Part shown: positions 60,975-64,000 of the stretch, in pieces | Position numbering within the stretch: the stretch's first letter is position 1 | Layout: each line of letters starts with the position of its first letter | NCBI GenBank assembly: GCA_964020975.1 | Contig: CAXHWN010002431.1 | Location: forward strand, 98,501 to 162,500 | Length of the DNA: 64,000 nt | Direction of reading: 5' to 3' | Source: Hermodice carunculata | Lineage: Eukaryota > Annelida > Polychaeta > Eunicida > Amphinomidae | The notes under the pieces: model-generated | Databases searched by the model: none | What the model was told of the DNA's origin: nothing | The model's input: the letters and a program-made list of their open reading frames with translations, nothing else | Translations under genes and position numbers: made by a program

Positions 60975-61157
60975 ATGTGTTCCACTAGTTATCCAATTTT
61001 AGTTGCAGGGTCATCTCAGGTCAAATACCTGCAGGAGTCCCTAGAGTACCTGTTACCAAGTGGGTCCAACCAAGTATTCCACACTGAATACTACGGTGAG
61101 TACAAGATTGAGGATCTACTTCAAGAAATCAGGGACCAGTTGCTGAACTTCAAGGTA
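60975..61157 (+). CDS. First exon of a gene with an SGNH-hydrolase-like start
   Basis: ATG at 60975 with A at -3, 61 codons, then donor AAG|GTATGA in phase 0. It begins MCSTSYPILVAGSSQVKYLQ: a hydrophobic strand followed by G-S-S, which resembles block I (GDS) of SGNH/GDSL hydrolase-like proteins, with the catalytic Ser at the usual place but Ser for Asp. The end 'YKIEDLLQEIRDQLLNFK' is a helix. No following exon is recognised in the window. The nearest sequence downstream is a fossil exon on the other strand and a LINE, so the remainder lies beyond 64 kb or has been lost. Confidence 0.45.
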
Positions 61158-61473
61158 TGAGCCCACTTTACTCAGCACCCAATTGAGTTGATATCATCAT
61201 AAACTTTGAATTAGTACTTTGGACCCCCCTCCCCATAATTGTCATCCCCTACACTTAGGAACAAAGCATTCATAGGGGGCAGGGAGCAGAATTAAATGCT
61301 GGCTTAATTTTTTTGTTTGAATCCTTCACATTACGCCTGACAGGCGGCTCTATAACACATTTGTTATCATCCAGTAGGAGTCATGATCGCTTGCATTGTC
61401 TTTATATCATGCAGTAGAAATCAAGATAGCTCACAAGGCCCTGCATCATCCCACAGAAATCAGAATAACTTAC
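61158..61473. repeat. About 39-bp tandem repeats after fossil donor
   Basis: Three diverged units of the form AT.ATGCAGTAGAAATCA.GATAGCTCAC at about 61367-61473. In minus sense each begins with a donor-like GTAAGT, GTGAGC or GCAAGC. The rest of the stretch is featureless. Confidence 0.55.
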
Positions 61474-61684
61474 ATCCTGCTCTGAGCAACACCGCAGAAC
61501 CATCAGTTTGACTGCCACGTTGTAGACTTCTGACGTATATCCGCAGATTAGACAACGTTTCTCGAAGATCAAACAACTTGAGTTCATCGAAGTAATATTG
61601 ACCTTTCCTTTTCACCATATTCTTTAATAGCATGATGATTTGCCCCCTCTATGTCTTGGTTGACAAGAGAAGATCTTGCAAGGA
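61474..61684 (-). pseudogene. Fossil copy of gene B exon 3
   Basis: Aligns over its full length, splice sites included, with gene B exon 3 (28916-29125), same strand. Acceptor TTGTTCTCAG ends at 61685; donor GGAT|GTAAGT. Conserved blocks: LARSS, then DLRETLSNLRIYVRSLQRGS and AVLLRAG (in gene B FARSS, DLKETLSELQTYVRSLRSG, PVLLKRG). The copy looks broken by about one change. No neighbouring gene B-like exons were found, so it is a solitary relic of a paralogue. Confidence 0.75.
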
Positions 61685-61915
61685 CTGAGAACAAACAATA
61701 TGTATCCGTGGTACATGTTGAACAAGTAAACAATACTGCCACGTTCATATTTAAAAAAAATCCACATCTATTTTAAATTAACACAAACCAGAATCCTGTG
61801 TATTATATGTATGCTCTCTTTGGCCATCTTAAATACATTAACGTCATTTCGTGATACATTGAATAGCAGGAGATTTGGTACGCTACTTCTCCATGGTCTC
61901 AAATTGATAATTGTT

Positions 61916-61972
61916 AAAAGGTCCAGAGCGAGGTTGGGTCTCGCCTGAGACCCAACCTCGCTCTGGCCTTTT
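61916..61972. repeat. Near-perfect hairpin, 26-bp stem, 4-base loop
   Basis: Arms CCAGAGCGAGGTTGGGTCTC (61923-61942) and its exact complement (61947-61966) around GCCT. The stem extends outward by AAAAGG/CCTTTT with one bulged T. Confidence 0.95.
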
Positions 61973-62109
61973 GGTGGCCTACTGGGGCCAATCCACAGAT
62001 TACTTGTTTAGATCTCACAATTACAAGATGAAAAAGAGCCGTGCATTCGTAACTGTTATATCCAAACAACATTACAATGGTATTTTACGGCACCTGGTGG
62101 ACAGGTAAT

Positions 62110-63645
62110 GATGCCGTTATGTCCTTATCTGTTTTATTTTTCACGAAGCATAAAAAGCCCGACCACCAACCCTGGGCAATCATGTTATACCAGAAGGTAC
62201 TAGCCATGGGCATCTGGGCATCACAGTTTCTGGCAATCTAAAGTGGGATTCCCATATTACTAGAATCTACGAAAACGCGAGAAAACATCTGTCTTTGTGA
62301 AAGAAGTCAAGCATTGACTTATCGAGTCACTCTCCATGGCACAGATGTTGGCGTATACTCCCTACCTTGACTAGTGGAGGAAACCGAAGAACTCGGAGAA
62401 ACCCACCGTGCACGGTAAAAGTGGAAGGGACTTTTTCCACATGCTGCCCAGGACGAGAATCGAACCAGGTCGCAGAGGTGAAAGAGGAGCGTCTTACCGC
62501 TCAGCCAACCGTGCACCTATATATATTGTTTATACTTTACAAATAGGTACGACCTAATCTTAGAGTACGGAGGTGTAGTTTTTGATGATTGCTCACAGTC
62601 TATTTCGGAGTCCATTGAGTCTGGTCAGTACAAAGCAGCTCGTATTTGTTTAGGGGCTCTCAAACGTACTCAACGCTATTCTATGCTTAATGAACTAGGC
62701 TGGTCTACTTTAGCAAAAGACGCCAATACTTCAAATTAAACTTGTTTCATAAAATCATTAATGGTCTAACTTCCGCCTTTCTCTCGGATCTTGCTCCAGA
62801 TAATAATGGTCAGTCCACCATCCAGTTAAGCAATCGACGCAGCCTGGGACAAATCAGGTATGCCTCTATACATTTTCGTAATTCATTCATTCCTTCTGCT
62901 GACTTTGGAACGATTTTCCTTGTGACATTCGACAGTCTGCCACCTCATCCCAATTTAAATCTAGTCTTAAAGATGTGTTGTTGTCTATACATCTTGTTCC
63001 AGTTTATTACTCACATGGTAGGGGATATACATATATCATATACACTCGCTTGCGCTTGGGTCTATCGGGACTAAGTTCACATCTAAATAGATATAATATT
63101 ATCCTGTCTTCAGCATGTAAATGTTTAAGCCCTGATGACAGTACTTTCCATTTCTTCCTTGAATGTCCTCTATATTGAGATACCAAAAAAAATCTTATTA
63201 AAACTGTTTGTCATATATTAGCTTTGGGAGTTAACCCCAGCTTGATCGTCCACAAAGCAGTGATATACTAATTATGTATCTCACACATGGAAACAATGAT
63301 CTGTCTGTTACCCTTAACATTAGCGTTCGAAGCTGTTCAAAAATTCATTTCTGATTGTAGAAGATTCACATTTTGATTATAATGATCTTCTGTCTTTTGG
63401 TAAATTCTTACCATTTTCATTTTATTTTCTTTATCGCCATATACCCTCTGTGAGTATTCACATGACTACCGGCATGGACATTTATTCTACCACTGTGCCT
63501 GGAAAATAAGGAGCATTCTGTGAATTGTGTTGTCCAGTGTGTGTTTTACATATTTTTTGTGTCTCCGTATGTCCGGACAGCCTGTTTTTAGTACTATCTC
63601 CATGTACTATAAGGTTATCTAGGTTAAATAAATATGTTTAAATTT

Positions 63646-63650
<5 letters not shown>
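62110..63650 (+). mobile_element. LINE 3' part, interrupted by a SINE
   Basis: Plus-strand RT tail. Reading pieces: 'VLFFTKHKKPDHQPW' near 62140; 'SGNLKWDSHITRIYENARKH' near 62225; then, after the SINE, 'RYDLILEYGGVVFDDC' at 62550, 'QYKAARICLGALKRTQRYSM' at 62625, 'FHKIINGLTSAFLSDLAP' at 62740 and the Cys-containing end 'CKCLSPDDSTFHFFLECPLY' at about 63118-63175. It is broken by frame changes. The 3' end leads into a (TA)n tract. Confidence 0.85.
62327..62518 (-). mobile_element. tRNA-derived SINE inserted in the LINE
   Basis: In minus sense: A box TGGCTGAGCGGT (62507-62496) and B box GGTTCGATTCT (62466-62456) at tRNA spacing. These are followed by GGGCAGCATGTGG, the core TTCGGTTTCCTCCAC and GCCAACATCTGTGCCATGGA. 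Same family as 41291-41495, and better preserved in the head. Confidence 0.85.

Positions 63651-63710
<60 letters not shown>
63648..63710. repeat. (TA)n microsatellite
   Basis: Thirty-one TA units at the LINE 3' end. The last 290 bases of the window hold nothing recognised. Confidence 0.95.
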
Positions 63711-63712
<2 letters not shown>

Positions 63713-64000
63713 TGGGGGCATAATTATTCTCTAAGCATGTTATATGATGACTCTATGGGAGTTTGACTAGTGTATAATCAAGCCGACTGGTAATAGAAAA
63801 CACACAAACTTTTTATCTCATATTAATACCCGAGAAAAAGATGGATACGAAAGAAAAGAGATGAAAACAGCACACGCTTTGGAAACTCGCCGGCGGTCCC
63901 TTGATCTATTTGACAAGAGACGGAGAAAAATGCAGAGAGATACATTTTTGCCCAGTATGTTAAACAATGAGAAAGACACATATCTGAGCAGTAAACAAGG

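Noticed and set aside
62456-62507. A functional tRNA gene (A and B boxes)
   Set aside because: No acceptor-stem pairing, and the head is fused to a SINE body shared with 41.3 kb, so it is a SINE.

Overview
This is an AT-rich eukaryotic (animal) genomic window. The evidence is small coding exons bounded by GT-AG introns, very many long microsatellites (AAT, GATA/GACA, TA, TTTA, GA, ATC), and a mixed load of LINEs, tRNA-derived SINEs, MITEs and a hammerhead-bearing repeat. That mix, plus an expanded Cys/His protein family, suggests an aquatic invertebrate. I cannot name the phylum from sequence alone. No bacterial-style operon, CRISPR array, rRNA or free-standing tRNA gene is present, and I saw no LTR retroelement or Polinton.

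Layout. 0-3.4 kb holds microsatellites, a degenerate TGACCTTTGACC repeat and a LINE remnant. 3.9-16.4 kb is a five-exon plus-strand gene (gene A, modelled 369 aa, all introns phase 1); its 9.4 kb second intron is full of LINE debris. 16.4-23 kb holds repeats and another LINE remnant. 23.2-33.6 kb is a five-exon minus-strand gene (gene B, modelled 530 aa). Gene B encodes long amphipathic helices around a central 33-residue hydrophobic hairpin followed by a charged coiled coil. A and B are convergent. A third, solitary and broken copy of gene B's exon 3 lies at 61.5 kb on the same strand as gene B.

34-39 kb is mostly microsatellites. 39.29-42.85 kb is a 3.56 kb segment with inverted ends and a TTA target duplication (Harbinger-like). 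It contains a hammerhead ribozyme behind a TATA box, a piggyBac-like TTAA MITE that itself carries a SINE, and a pogo-like MITE. 43-48 kb holds minisatellites and a 408 bp inverted-repeat element with an 8 bp direct duplication. 48.4-50.5 kb is a 5'-truncated LINE with a 624-codon open reverse transcriptase frame. 50.9-51.1 kb is a clean TTAA MITE built around a 67 bp palindrome.

52.5-57.5 kb is a large inverted duplication whose arms carry two copies of a Cys/His-rich multicopy gene. The left frame is open, the right is broken, and a pogo-like element sits in a TA microsatellite of the left arm only. 58-64 kb holds minisatellites, palindromes, a plus-strand first exon with an SGNH-like start (60.97 kb), the fossil gene B exon, a 26 bp-stem hairpin, and a LINE 3' part interrupted by a minus-strand SINE.

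The most interesting content is the gene A / gene B pair, the hammerhead unit, the nested transposon record at 39-43 kb, and the inverted duplication at 52.5-57.5 kb. All exon models rest on splice consensus, reading phase and, for one exon, comparison with a paralogue. None has been checked against transcripts.
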